From positions 1 through 8,169 of the forward strand of contig JAITWF010000059.1 of NCBI GenBank assembly GCA_031285415.1: a DNA stretch of 8,169 nt, given 5' to 3'. The stretch comes from Deferribacteraceae bacterium (GTDB lineage Bacteria; Chrysiogenota; Deferribacteres; Deferribacterales; JAISNW01). Below the pieces are notes generated by a model. That model was given only the letters and a program-made list of their open reading frames with translations, had not been told where the DNA came from and did no database searches. The translations under genes and the position numbers were made by a program. Shown piece after piece: positions 1 through 6,237 of the stretch. The stretch's first letter is position 1. Each line of letters opens with the position of its first letter.

Positions 1-87
1 CTCCCTATTTTATCTAGAGTGTAATCTAATGCGAGAACGAAAATTTTTCAAGTAGTAAAATGCAGAATACTCGTGTATAGTAGCGAG

Positions 88-960
88 ATGAAGGTAATTT
101 TAGCTTTAATTTCTGTATATATCTTTTGGGGTACCGAATATTTCATAGTGAAACTAACAGTTTCCGCAATCCCCCCACTACTCCTTGGTGGTGTTGTAGC
201 TACATTTAGCGGCGCGATCCTATGCATAGCCACCATAGCCAACAAAACTATGCGCCCCACCGCTAAAGATATAAAAAACGCATTCCTATGCGGATTTTTC
301 TTAATAGCTCTTAGCTCTGGGCTTATTCCACTACTAACAACATATCTCGATAGTGGGCTTGTAGCGTTAATCTTCGGCCTCTCCCCTGCTGCTGCTATCA
401 GTATCGAGTGGCTAATTTTGCGTCAAGCTCGCCCATCCGCTATAACTCTCATTGGCGTGCTACTCGGCTTTCTAGGTCTTGCCTGCACCGTCGTCCCTGC
501 GCTTACTGGCAATCTATCGGTATCTCTAATAGGGATAGCGATCGGATTTATAGATGTTGTAGCATGGGGTGTCGGCATGATTATCGCACGACATGCTAAA
601 TTCACAATATCATCAACCGCCGTAAACGGCTTACAGCTTCTATTTAGCGGACTACTCCTCCTTGCTGCCTCTGTCGTTGCTGGTGAGTTGAGCAATGCGA
701 GCTTCGATATGCTAGGTAGAGCCGATATTATAAGTTTATTTTATCTAGTAATCTTTAGCTATGCCGTCGGATTCACTATCTACATGTGGCTTCTAGAGAA
801 TGCACGCCTGCCGATAGTATCCACTACTGCGTACGTTTGCCCTGTAATTGCGGTATTTCTAGGCGTCACCCTCGATGGAGAGGCTGTAACGCCCTATTAT
901 ATAGCTACTGGTGTGTTTATAATCTTATCGCTACTATTTACATCAAAGAGGGCGAGCTAA
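88..960 (+). CDS. EamA/DMT-family transporter
   Basis: This is a polytopic inner-membrane protein of about 290 residues, the usual size for ten-helix drug/metabolite transporter (EamA) proteins, which typically export amino acids or other metabolites. It starts with the family-typical first helix containing FWGTEYF, and has two homologous halves: roughly residues 1–125 and 145–288. The second half carries the typical late helix with WLLENARLPIVS followed by a PVIAVFLG segment. An in-frame GTG at 73 would add five residues (MYSSE). I prefer the ATG at 88 because it places the first helix at the N terminus as in relatives, although neither start has a convincing Shine-Dalgarno sequence. The stop codon is directly adjacent to the stop of the convergent chemotaxis receptor. 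No upstream partner gene is visible and the substrate cannot be assigned. Confidence 0.88.
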   Translation: MKVILALISVYIFWGTEYFIVKLTVSAIPPLLLGGVVATFSGAILCIATIANKTMRPTAKDIKNAFLCGFFLIALSSGLIPLLTTYLDSGLVALIFGLSPAAAISIEWLILRQARPSAITLIGVLLGFLGLACTVVPALTGNLSVSLIGIAIGFIDVVAWGVGMIIARHAKFTISSTAVNGLQLLFSGLLLLAASVVAGELSNASFDMLGRADIISLFYLVIFSYAVGFTIYMWLLENARLPIVSTTAYVCPVIAVFLGVTLDGEAVTPYYIATGVFIILSLLFTSKRAS

Positions 961-2472
961 TTACCTAGTAACAATAAACTCAGCGCATAGCTCCTCCAGC
1001 TGCGAGGCAAGCACCTCTAGCCGCACGCTATCCATCGAGACATCCTCTACATTCTCGGCGGTAAACTGCACTATATCACGGATCGTTGCCGCAAGCGCCT
1101 TCACCTGATCCGTTATGGCGAGCTGATCCCTTGTGGACACCCCGATATTCTGAATAGACGCCACAGACTCTTGCACTGCGTCCAGCAGATCGACAGTTCT
1201 CTTAGTATTCTCGACGCACTTCTCCATAACGGTACGGCTCTTATCCATCGCCTCTACAGCTCTGCCAGATTGCGTTTGGAGATTCGAGATCTTCTTCTGA
1301 ATATCCTCCGTCGCAGCCTGCGTTTGAGAGGCAAGCTTGCGCACCTCATCCGCCACCACAGCAAATCCTTTGCCGCTCTCCCCTGCCCTTGCCGCCTCTA
1401 TCGCCGCATTCAGCGCAAGTAAGTTCGTCTGATTCGCTACGTTCTTGATCACATTCACCACTTCGTCGATCTGCTGCACGCCGCTCGCAAGATCCAGAAT
1501 TGTGGTGCTAGAGTGCTCTATATCGGTAGAGAGCTGCTCGATATCATCTTGAGTCGCCTTGATAGCCTGATTGCCAGCGTCGACATCTTGATCCGCTTTG
1601 CGTGCGGTCTCCGAGGCTCTATCAGCATTAGATGATACCTCACCCACCGCATCTGTAAGCCTATTTATCGCACTATCTATATCGTTTGTGGTAGAGATGA
1701 GCCTACTAGAGCCATCTTGCAACATCTTGGTAGTTTGCGTCAGACGTGCACTTGCGCTCTTTAGCTCCGCCGCCGCCTCTACAACCCTTGCCACAAGCTT
1801 ATCAAGCTTATCAATCAGGGCGTTAAACTGGCGAATTAATGGGAATTTTGCCTTATTGCGATATGTTAAATTGATAGAATCGCCACTCAAAAGTTGCTCT
1901 GTAGTGATACGAAGCTCATCGCCCAGATCTGCCTGCTTTTTACTCTCAATGGCAAGCCAGATAAGCACCGCCGCCTCCGCCACCACATAGGCGGCGTGCA
2001 GGATTATAACCTTCCAGCCGAGTTCTGCACTGGTACCGCCAACAACCCAGATCCCTGTATCACCACTTAGCTGAATAGTGTAGAATAGCAGGTGATGAAC
2101 GGCGATAGTTGCAGCACCAACAACGATCGGAAGCCAGTCCCTGTAGTACACTAGGAATGCTAGCGATAGAAAGATTCCAAAGTGCATCTCTACCATACCG
2201 TGGCTCTGCTGAATATGTACACCACTCATGATCATAAACCCAACGGCGATAAAACATCGGTACAGGCGAGAGCCTGCTATCATCTTGTATAAGATAGTCA
2301 GGATAAGGGTAAGTCCACCACCGATAAAGAAGGTAACTTTCCACGTTGAATACCAGAAGCTAAGCCCTATGGCATATACAAATGGGATCCATATCAGGGC
2401 AAGCATTATAAGATCCGCCCTCTTGTAAAAGCCAGTGTCCTCCACTTTAGAACTCTTATTCTTATCAATCAT
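961..2472 (-). CDS. Methyl-accepting chemotaxis protein with six-helix membrane sensor
   Basis: This 503-residue chemoreceptor should signal to CheA/CheW. Residues 20–175 contain about six hydrophobic segments with only short loops, so there is no classical periplasmic ligand domain. The sensor is rich in histidines (H86, H91, H97, H126, H127, H159), including a segment MHFGIF and a pair in IAVHHLLF. I recall this His-containing membrane module from other proteobacterial receptors. Residues 176–230 form a degenerate HAMP-like linker. Residues 230–495 are the cytoplasmic coiled coil, with the highly conserved hairpin tip at about 345–385 (NQTNLLALNAAIEAARAGE and GFAVVADEVRKLA). There is no C-terminal CheR-docking pentapeptide; the protein ends in FIVTR. 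The ATG at 2472 has a GGAG eight bases upstream. The ligand is unknown; redox, gas or metal sensing by the histidines is speculation. Confidence 0.95.
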   Translation of the reverse strand: MIDKNKSSKVEDTGFYKRADLIMLALIWIPFVYAIGLSFWYSTWKVTFFIGGGLTLILTILYKMIAGSRLYRCFIAVGFMIMSGVHIQQSHGMVEMHFGIFLSLAFLVYYRDWLPIVVGAATIAVHHLLFYTIQLSGDTGIWVVGGTSAELGWKVIILHAAYVVAEAAVLIWLAIESKKQADLGDELRITTEQLLSGDSINLTYRNKAKFPLIRQFNALIDKLDKLVARVVEAAAELKSASARLTQTTKMLQDGSSRLISTTNDIDSAINRLTDAVGEVSSNADRASETARKADQDVDAGNQAIKATQDDIEQLSTDIEHSSTTILDLASGVQQIDEVVNVIKNVANQTNLLALNAAIEAARAGESGKGFAVVADEVRKLASQTQAATEDIQKKISNLQTQSGRAVEAMDKSRTVMEKCVENTKRTVDLLDAVQESVASIQNIGVSTRDQLAITDQVKALAATIRDIVQFTAENVEDVSMDSVRLEVLASQLEELCAEFIVTR

Positions 2473-2637
2473 CCAGCATGCTCCAACTTTATTTAACGCT
2501 TAGTAACTATACATAACATGAAATTAGCATATTGTAAACTTATTTAGTGTAAAAATAATGAATATTCCAAATTAAAACTTTAGTTCTTTACATATTATGC
2601 CGATATAATATAGTATGTTGGCAACGGCGGTGTGTCT
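2473..2637. other. AT-rich divergent intergenic region
   Basis: These 165 bases separate the divergent receptor gene and the small membrane protein gene, and are clearly more AT-rich than the flanking coding sequence. The right end holds a plus-strand promoter candidate. On the minus strand there are two TTTACA hexamers with only weak partner -10 elements (for example TATGCT 16 bases after the first), so the receptor promoter is not placed with confidence. No hairpin terminator or RNA gene was seen. Confidence 0.7.
2587..2614 (+). promoter_or_regulatory. Candidate sigma-70 promoter for the four-gene operon
   Basis: TTTACA (2587–2592) and TATAGT (2609–2614) each match the -35 and -10 consensus at five of six positions, with a 16-base spacer. 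This would put the transcription start near 2621, about 17 bases before the ATG at 2638. A perfect TATAAT at 2604–2609 lacks a properly spaced -35. An overlapping GCCGATAT (2599–2606) resembles the flagellar sigma-28 -10 element but has a poor -35. Prediction by eye only. Confidence 0.5.
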
Positions 2638-2940
2638 ATGAGCAAGATCGATCTAGTTTTTACAATATTGGGTGTATTCTGCTACGTTTCTATATATCTA
2701 CAGTTTCGCGATCAGCGTGGCCGTGTAGAGATGTACGAGCAGGCTCAGCAGAAGAAGCTGCGCTACGCCTCATTTATGCAGGAGCAGAAACGCCGTGAAG
2801 CCGCCGCTAAACTCGCAGAGGAGAAGAAACGCCGACGCAAAGCCGATTTTGACAACATGGCAAGCACAGTTGAACGACTATCAAACATATCCGATCAGGA
2901 GGTTATGCGTAAAAGTAAGATCACTAGCGGCAAATTCTAA
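2638..2940 (+). CDS. Small membrane-anchored coiled-coil protein, unknown function
   Basis: I do not recognise this protein of about 100 residues. It has one hydrophobic segment near the N terminus (about residues 4–22, IDLVFTILGVFCYVSIYLQF), then a long, highly charged Lys/Arg/Glu/Gln-rich stretch (about 25–75) that should form a helical or coiled-coil cytoplasmic tail, ending in a short polar region. The basic side after the helix predicts N-out/C-in topology by the positive-inside rule. Start choice is between ATG 2638 and GTG 2632 two codons earlier. A GGCGG seven bases before the ATG gives a modest ribosome site, so ATG is preferred. Its stop overlaps the start of the MFS transporter by one base (TAATG), implying translational coupling and perhaps a structural or accessory role for the transporter, which is inference. 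Confidence 0.75.
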   Translation: MSKIDLVFTILGVFCYVSIYLQFRDQRGRVEMYEQAQQKKLRYASFMQEQKRREAAAKLAEEKKRRRKADFDNMASTVERLSNISDQEVMRKSKITSGKF

Positions 2941-4208
2941 TGTCGTACTTCTTCTTAACTAGACGCTTCCTGCCCCTATTTATTACGCAGTTTCAGAATG
3001 CATTCAGCGATAATGTATTTAAAAATGCTATCGCTATCCTTATCACATACCGTATTGCTGCCGATTCGGCGCAGAACGCCGCCCTTTTGGTGACGGTATC
3101 ATCGGGGCTTTTCATCCTCCCCTTCTTCCTATTTTCCGCCTTGGCTGGGCAGATCGCCGATAAATACGATCGTGCTAAACTCGCACGTATATACAAATTT
3201 ATCGAGATAGTCGTTATGGCTTTAGGCGTATTAGCCTTTTATACCGAAAATACATGGTTTCTGCTAATAGTCCTCCTCGCAATGGGTACACAATCAACGT
3301 TCTTCGGGCCTATCAAGTACGCCCTACTCCCTCAACAGCTCACAAAAGATGAACTGATGATGGGAAACGCCTATATCGAAGGAGCTACCTTCGTTTCAAT
3401 ACTGGTCGGTACGATCGTTGGTGGGCTTCTGATACTGACGGAGAATGGTGTACTGCTAATCGGAATAGTGCTAATGGTCGCCGCTACGCTAGGATATATC
3501 AGCAGCAGGTTTATACTGCCAGCTCCAGGCGGCTCTCCAGAGATACAGATCAATAGAAATATCTTTACAGAGAGCTACAAGCTTGTGAAGAGCGTATCAG
3601 AAAATCGCAAGATACTATACTATATAATGCTTATCTCTTGGTTTTGGCTCGTCGGCTCGATCTTTTTAGCGCAGACGGCGATCTTTGCTAAAGAGATATT
3701 GCACGCAGATGAAACCGTCATAACCTTCTGTCTGACTATGTTTTCAATCGGTATAGCGATTGGTTCGGTGCTATGCAGCAAACTCTCAAGAGGTAAGCCA
3801 TCGCTCAAATTTGTGCCGCTAGGTGCTATCGGAATGGCACTGTTTACAGCCATTTTGCTAATCGTATCAAGAGATATACCAGTAGGTGCGGCGGTCTATG
3901 GTATCGCCGATTTTGTAGGGGTATCGGGCGCAATCGCCGTCATGCTCTCATTTCTAGGGATAGCGATCTTCGGCGGAGTCTATACCGTTCCGCTATACAC
4001 GATGCTACAGATGGAGTGCCAAAAAACAGAGATAGCAAGGGTTATAGCAGTTACAAATATTATAAACTCCTTCGGGATGGTCGCTTCTGTGGTGGTCGTG
4101 GTGCTTTTATACGCTGTAGGCTTTAAAGTAACACATGTATTTGCCGTAATGGCGTTGATTAATATAATCATCGGGGTAAAGGTATGGAAAGGATTGCGAA
4201 ACTTATAG
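2940..4208 (+). CDS. MFS transporter, LplT/Aas-type (putative lysophospholipid transporter)
   Basis: This is a twelve-helix major facilitator protein of 422 residues. The N terminus (about residues 8–36) carries RRFLPLFITQF, AFSDNVFKNA and ILITY, the signature of the MFS domain seen in LplT and at the front of bacterial Aas-type lysophospholipid acyltransferase fusions. The cytoplasmic motif A lies at about 70–85 (GQIADKYDRAKLARIYK), and GPIKYALLPQ at about 122–131 is also typical. LplT flips lysophospholipids across the inner membrane for re-acylation. Here the acyltransferase and acyl-ligase domains are absent and are not encoded next door; the only acyl-transfer enzyme nearby is a sugar-type O-acetyltransferase. 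Translation probably depends on reinitiation from the preceding gene, as no strong ribosome site is visible. The family is certain, the substrate is inferred. Confidence 0.87.
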   Translation: MSYFFLTRRFLPLFITQFQNAFSDNVFKNAIAILITYRIAADSAQNAALLVTVSSGLFILPFFLFSALAGQIADKYDRAKLARIYKFIEIVVMALGVLAFYTENTWFLLIVLLAMGTQSTFFGPIKYALLPQQLTKDELMMGNAYIEGATFVSILVGTIVGGLLILTENGVLLIGIVLMVAATLGYISSRFILPAPGGSPEIQINRNIFTESYKLVKSVSENRKILYYIMLISWFWLVGSIFLAQTAIFAKEILHADETVITFCLTMFSIGIAIGSVLCSKLSRGKPSLKFVPLGAIGMALFTAILLIVSRDIPVGAAVYGIADFVGVSGAIAVMLSFLGIAIFGGVYTVPLYTMLQMECQKTEIARVIAVTNIINSFGMVASVVVVVLLYAVGFKVTHVFAVMALINIIIGVKVWKGLRNL

Positions 4209-4645
4209 TATTTATACTGCTAATTGCATTGCCTATATTTGCTCAAACCGATAACGACACGTTAGCTAGGGCGCAAAGTGGCGACGTAGAGGCGATGTAT
4301 ACCGCCAGCAAGATGTATAGAGATGGCGATGGAGTGTTTAAAAATCAGGCTAAAGCGACGGACTGGCTTCTGAAAGCCGCCAATGGTGGACATTTAGCGG
4401 CGCAGTACGATCTAGCGGTCGGCATGATAGATGAAGCCGCTATAATATTAAAACGATCTGCTGACGCTGGCAACCTAGATGCAATGCGAAAACTTGGACA
4501 GCTGTATATCGCAAATAACGACCCCATTACAGGTTGCGCATGGATCTACCTATCACGAAAGGTCGATAGTATAGCATATTGCAATGAGACGTTGGATGAA
4601 GCAGAGATGAGCGAGACATTAATGAAGGGGATGGAATTAAAATGA
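4184..4645 (+). CDS. Secreted Sel1-like repeat protein
   Basis: This 153-residue protein has a clear signal peptide: a charged start (MERIAK), a hydrophobic core at residues 7–18, and probable cleavage after IFA at residue 20, giving a periplasmic product. The mature part is built of Sel1-like/TPR-like helical repeats: a good one at about 33–68 (GDVEAMY, GDGVFKNQAKATDWLLKAA), a shortened one at about 69–96 (AAQYDLA, ILKRSADAGN) and a C-terminal one from about 97 (AMRKLGQLY). Such repeats bind partner proteins. Cys118 and Cys133 could form a disulfide. The gene starts 25 bases inside the transporter gene, and a GGGG seven bases before the ATG supports this start. It likely acts with its operon partners in the envelope. 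The precise role is unknown. Confidence 0.82.
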   Translation: MERIAKLIVFILLIALPIFAQTDNDTLARAQSGDVEAMYTASKMYRDGDGVFKNQAKATDWLLKAANGGHLAAQYDLAVGMIDEAAIILKRSADAGNLDAMRKLGQLYIANNDPITGCAWIYLSRKVDSIAYCNETLDEAEMSETLMKGMELK

Positions 4646-5196
4646 GAGAGATCGATAAGATGTTGTCAGGCGGTCCCTACATCCACGACGACGAGCTAAA
4701 CGCCATCTGGCGTACAGGCAAAGCGCTTATGCAAGAGTACAACAACCTACCATTTGCAGATACTCAGGCACAGCAGGCGATCTTGAAGAAGTTCCTTGGT
4801 GGAATGGGCGAAAATGTGCATATACATGCACCATTCTATGTGGATTATGGCAAATTTATCACCGTCGGCTCAAACGTCGAGATCAATATGAACTGCGTGT
4901 TCCTCGATTGCAACAGAATTACGCTAGGGTGCAACGTTCTAATAGGCCCAGCTGTGCAGATCTATGCTGTTGGACACCCAGTAGACCCTAAAGAGCGAGA
5001 GAAAGATTACCTGATCGGGCTGACAAAACCTGTTACGATAGGCAATAATGTGTGGATCGGCGGTGGAAGCATTATACTGCCAGGCGTTACAATCGGCAAT
5101 AACGTTACGATCGGCGCAGGTAGCGTAGTTACGAAAGATATACCTGATAATGTGCTAGCGTACGGCAATCCGTGCAGAGTGGCGAAGAGGTTTTAG
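4642..5196 (+). CDS. Maltose/galactoside-type O-acetyltransferase (hexapeptide repeat)
   Basis: This 184-residue protein matches the LacA/Maa/NodL family in length and layout. These are trimeric, cytoplasmic enzymes that move an acetyl group from acetyl-CoA to a sugar hydroxyl. An N-terminal helical segment (about 1–55) is followed by the left-handed beta-helix with many hexapeptide turns (ITVGSN, ITLGCN, VTIGNN, VTIGNN, VTIGAG). The catalytic histidine is His112 in VGHPVDP, and Asn84 in INMNC corresponds to the conserved active-site asparagine. The C terminus has the family-typical YGNPCRV. The start overlaps the previous stop as ATGA, and a GGGG lies 11 bases upstream, which is rather far, so coupling is likely. 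The acceptor sugar is unknown. The stop overlaps the panD stop on the other strand. Confidence 0.93.
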   Translation: MREIDKMLSGGPYIHDDELNAIWRTGKALMQEYNNLPFADTQAQQAILKKFLGGMGENVHIHAPFYVDYGKFITVGSNVEINMNCVFLDCNRITLGCNVLIGPAVQIYAVGHPVDPKEREKDYLIGLTKPVTIGNNVWIGGGSIILPGVTIGNNVTIGAGSVVTKDIPDNVLAYGNPCRVAKRF

Positions 5197-5606
5197 CCCT
5201 TCACCACACGAAAGTCGTACTCCATTGCGTCGCTATTGAATACGTCATACTGTAATGTCTCATCGATACTATTATCGTTGTTAAAGGTTAATACTATAGG
5301 CTTTACAGCGTAAAGCTCCTGTGGATCTTGGATAAACTTTGAGGCAGCGATAATAATCTGGTCGCCAGCTTGGCACGTTCTAGCGGCAGCGCCGTTCAGT
5401 ATACAGCAGCGAGAGCCAGCTTCGCCAAAGATAACGTACGTCGATAGCCTTGCGCCAGAGCTTTTATTCCATATATCCACAAACTCCATCGGGTAGATCC
5501 CTGCGGCTTTGCAATGCTCTGGATCGAGCGTTATAGAACCGTGATAGTTCAGATCCGCCCCAGTAACTGTAATTCCATGTAGTTTAGCTCGTAAAATTTG
5601 AATCAT
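5193..5606 (-). CDS. panD: Aspartate 1-decarboxylase precursor
   Basis: PanD makes beta-alanine from L-aspartate for pantothenate and coenzyme A synthesis. It is a pyruvoyl enzyme made by self-cleavage of a proenzyme. At 137 residues it is slightly longer than the usual 115–130. The self-cleavage site is Gly23-Ser24 in YHGSITLD, with Ser24 becoming the pyruvoyl group. The other key residues are present: Lys8, Arg53, Thr56, Tyr57 (RLSTY) and Asn71 in NGAAA. DIWN at about 44–47 is also conserved. A GAGG four bases before the ATG gives it a ribosome site inside the end of the toxin gene, and the start overlaps the toxin stop by four bases (ATGA). It is thus the last gene of an antitoxin–toxin–panD operon, with no promoter of its own visible and no panB or panC nearby. 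Confidence 0.96.
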   Translation of the reverse strand: MIQILRAKLHGITVTGADLNYHGSITLDPEHCKAAGIYPMEFVDIWNKSSGARLSTYVIFGEAGSRCCILNGAAARTCQAGDQIIIAASKFIQDPQELYAVKPIVLTFNNDNSIDETLQYDVFNSDAMEYDFRVVKG

Positions 5607-5923
5607 AATACCTCATCGGAGAAAAGTATACGTATAAAATCTTGCCTATGATTAAAAACTCTGTAAATTGATATGAATTCACCCTCAATTTTATAGAATA
5701 CCATATACTCATTACAAATAAGAAATCTATAGTCTGTAGGAATATTTATTATTCCTGACAATGCCTTGCCCATCATTGGAAAATCCAATAGGTGCGTATA
5801 GGATGATATAATGCCTTTGACAGTATTTATTGCAATATCTGAGCTGCATAACTCATCAGCAATATACACCTTAATGCTTTCCAAATCCTGTAAAGCAATA
5901 GGGTTAATCCGTAACTTCATCAT
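5603..5923 (-). CDS. ParE/RelE-type toxin
   Basis: This 106-residue basic protein has the layout of ParE/RelE-superfamily toxins: an N-terminal strand (KLRINPIA), helices around residues 10–50 containing DLESIKVYIADEL, then FPMMGKALSG, DYRFLICNEYMVFYKI, and the typical C-terminal IYRVFNHRQDFIRILF. That ending, in which ParE relatives have I-x-R-V-x-x-x-R-x-D/N, points to ParE (gyrase-poisoning) rather than mRNA-cleaving RelE, but the target cannot be proven here. The start is a double ATG (5923 and 5920) with a weak AGG upstream, located 20 bases inside the antitoxin gene, which is normal for such modules and ties toxin translation to the antitoxin. No frameshift or internal stop is present, so the toxin looks intact. 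Confidence 0.88.
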   Translation of the reverse strand: MMKLRINPIALQDLESIKVYIADELCSSDIAINTVKGIISSYTHLLDFPMMGKALSGIINIPTDYRFLICNEYMVFYKIEGEFISIYRVFNHRQDFIRILFSDEVL

Positions 5924-6170
5924 TTATACCTAAACGATTCAAAACTTCATTTGCAGATATCCAATCAGTATCTTTTTTTGAAGCGTTTTCCGCTTCAGCC
6001 AGATGAGCCAATAACTTGATTGTGGCTTGGCTTCTTTCGTACTCTTTTATATCTATCAGGGCGTAACGACCACGACCATTTTTTGTGAGAAATACTGGTT
6101 CACCTATAGCTACATCCCTAAGAACTTCATTATAGTTTCTCAAATCCGATACAGGCTTAATATTTGGCAT
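5904..6170 (-). CDS. Phd/YefM-family antitoxin
   Basis: This 88-residue protein has the N-terminal Phd/YefM DNA-binding and dimerisation fold: IKPVSDLRNYNEVLRDV, then GEPVFLTKNGRGRYALIDIKEYE, followed by a helical C-terminal tail that would wrap around the toxin. The reading frame is open further to a TTG at 6200, but the ATG at 6170 is preferred because GGAG lies six bases upstream and MPNIKPVSDLR is where relatives begin. Family members neutralise the toxin by binding it and repress their own operon. The gene is first in a minus-strand unit with the toxin and panD, and a promoter with an inverted repeat lies directly upstream. Confidence 0.9.
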   Translation of the reverse strand: MPNIKPVSDLRNYNEVLRDVAIGEPVFLTKNGRGRYALIDIKEYERSQATIKLLAHLAEAENASKKDTDWISANEVLNRLGINDEVTD

Positions 6171-6176
6171 TGGATT

Positions 6177-6180
6177 CTCC
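6177..6180 (-). promoter_or_regulatory. Shine-Dalgarno deciding the antitoxin start
   Basis: On the minus strand AAAGGAG is followed by six bases and ATG. This is a near-ideal ribosome site and supports translation from 6170 rather than from the upstream in-frame TTG at 6200. Confidence 0.8.
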
Positions 6181-6190
6181 TTTCGATAAA

Positions 6191-6219
6191 AATGTAGCAA
6201 TATTTTACTTAAAATTCAA
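6191..6219 (-). promoter_or_regulatory. Candidate promoter of the antitoxin–toxin–panD operon
   Basis: On the minus strand TTGAAT (6219–6214) and TACATT (6196–6191) form -35 and -10 candidates separated by exactly 17 bases. This places transcription start about 10–15 bases before the antitoxin leader. It lies in the 67-base gap between the four-cysteine protein gene and the antitoxin gene. Prediction by eye; the -10 matches four of six consensus bases. Confidence 0.5.
6202..6215. promoter_or_regulatory. Inverted repeat, possible antitoxin operator
   Basis: ATTTTA and TAAAAT form perfect six-base arms around a CT centre. The repeat falls in the spacer and edge of the -35 of the candidate promoter, where binding of the antitoxin or antitoxin–toxin complex would block RNA polymerase, as is usual for Phd/YefM modules. 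The arms are AT-only, so chance cannot be excluded. Confidence 0.4.
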
Positions 6220-6237
6220 CATCAAATATCCCCATCA

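Noticed and set aside
1..87. Possible promoter or end of an upstream gene at the left edge
   Set aside because: TAAAAT at 56–61 and TATAGT at 76–81 have no properly spaced -35, and no coding end can be recognised in so short a stretch.
423..695. Minus-strand open frame inside the EamA transporter gene
   Set aside because: It is fully covered by a clear transporter gene, has no family motifs and no ribosome site; it is a frame shadow.
2060..2344. Minus-strand 94-codon frame inside the receptor gene
   Set aside because: It lies in another frame of the well-supported chemoreceptor sensor region; composition is Tyr/Trp/Ser-rich as expected of a shadow.
2604..2609. Perfect TATAAT as the main -10 element
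   Set aside because: The only good -35 (TTTACA at 2587) is just 11 bases away, too close; TATAGT five bases further fits better.
2615..2641. Eight-codon mini-ORF (MLATAVCL) ending in an ATGA overlap with the start at 2638
   Set aside because: It could be a leader peptide, but it is very short, has no ribosome site and would begin at or before the predicted transcription start.
6171..6200. Ten-residue N-terminal extension of the antitoxin from a TTG start
   Set aside because: It would include the Shine-Dalgarno and sequence up to the candidate -10; the ATG at 6170 matches family starts.
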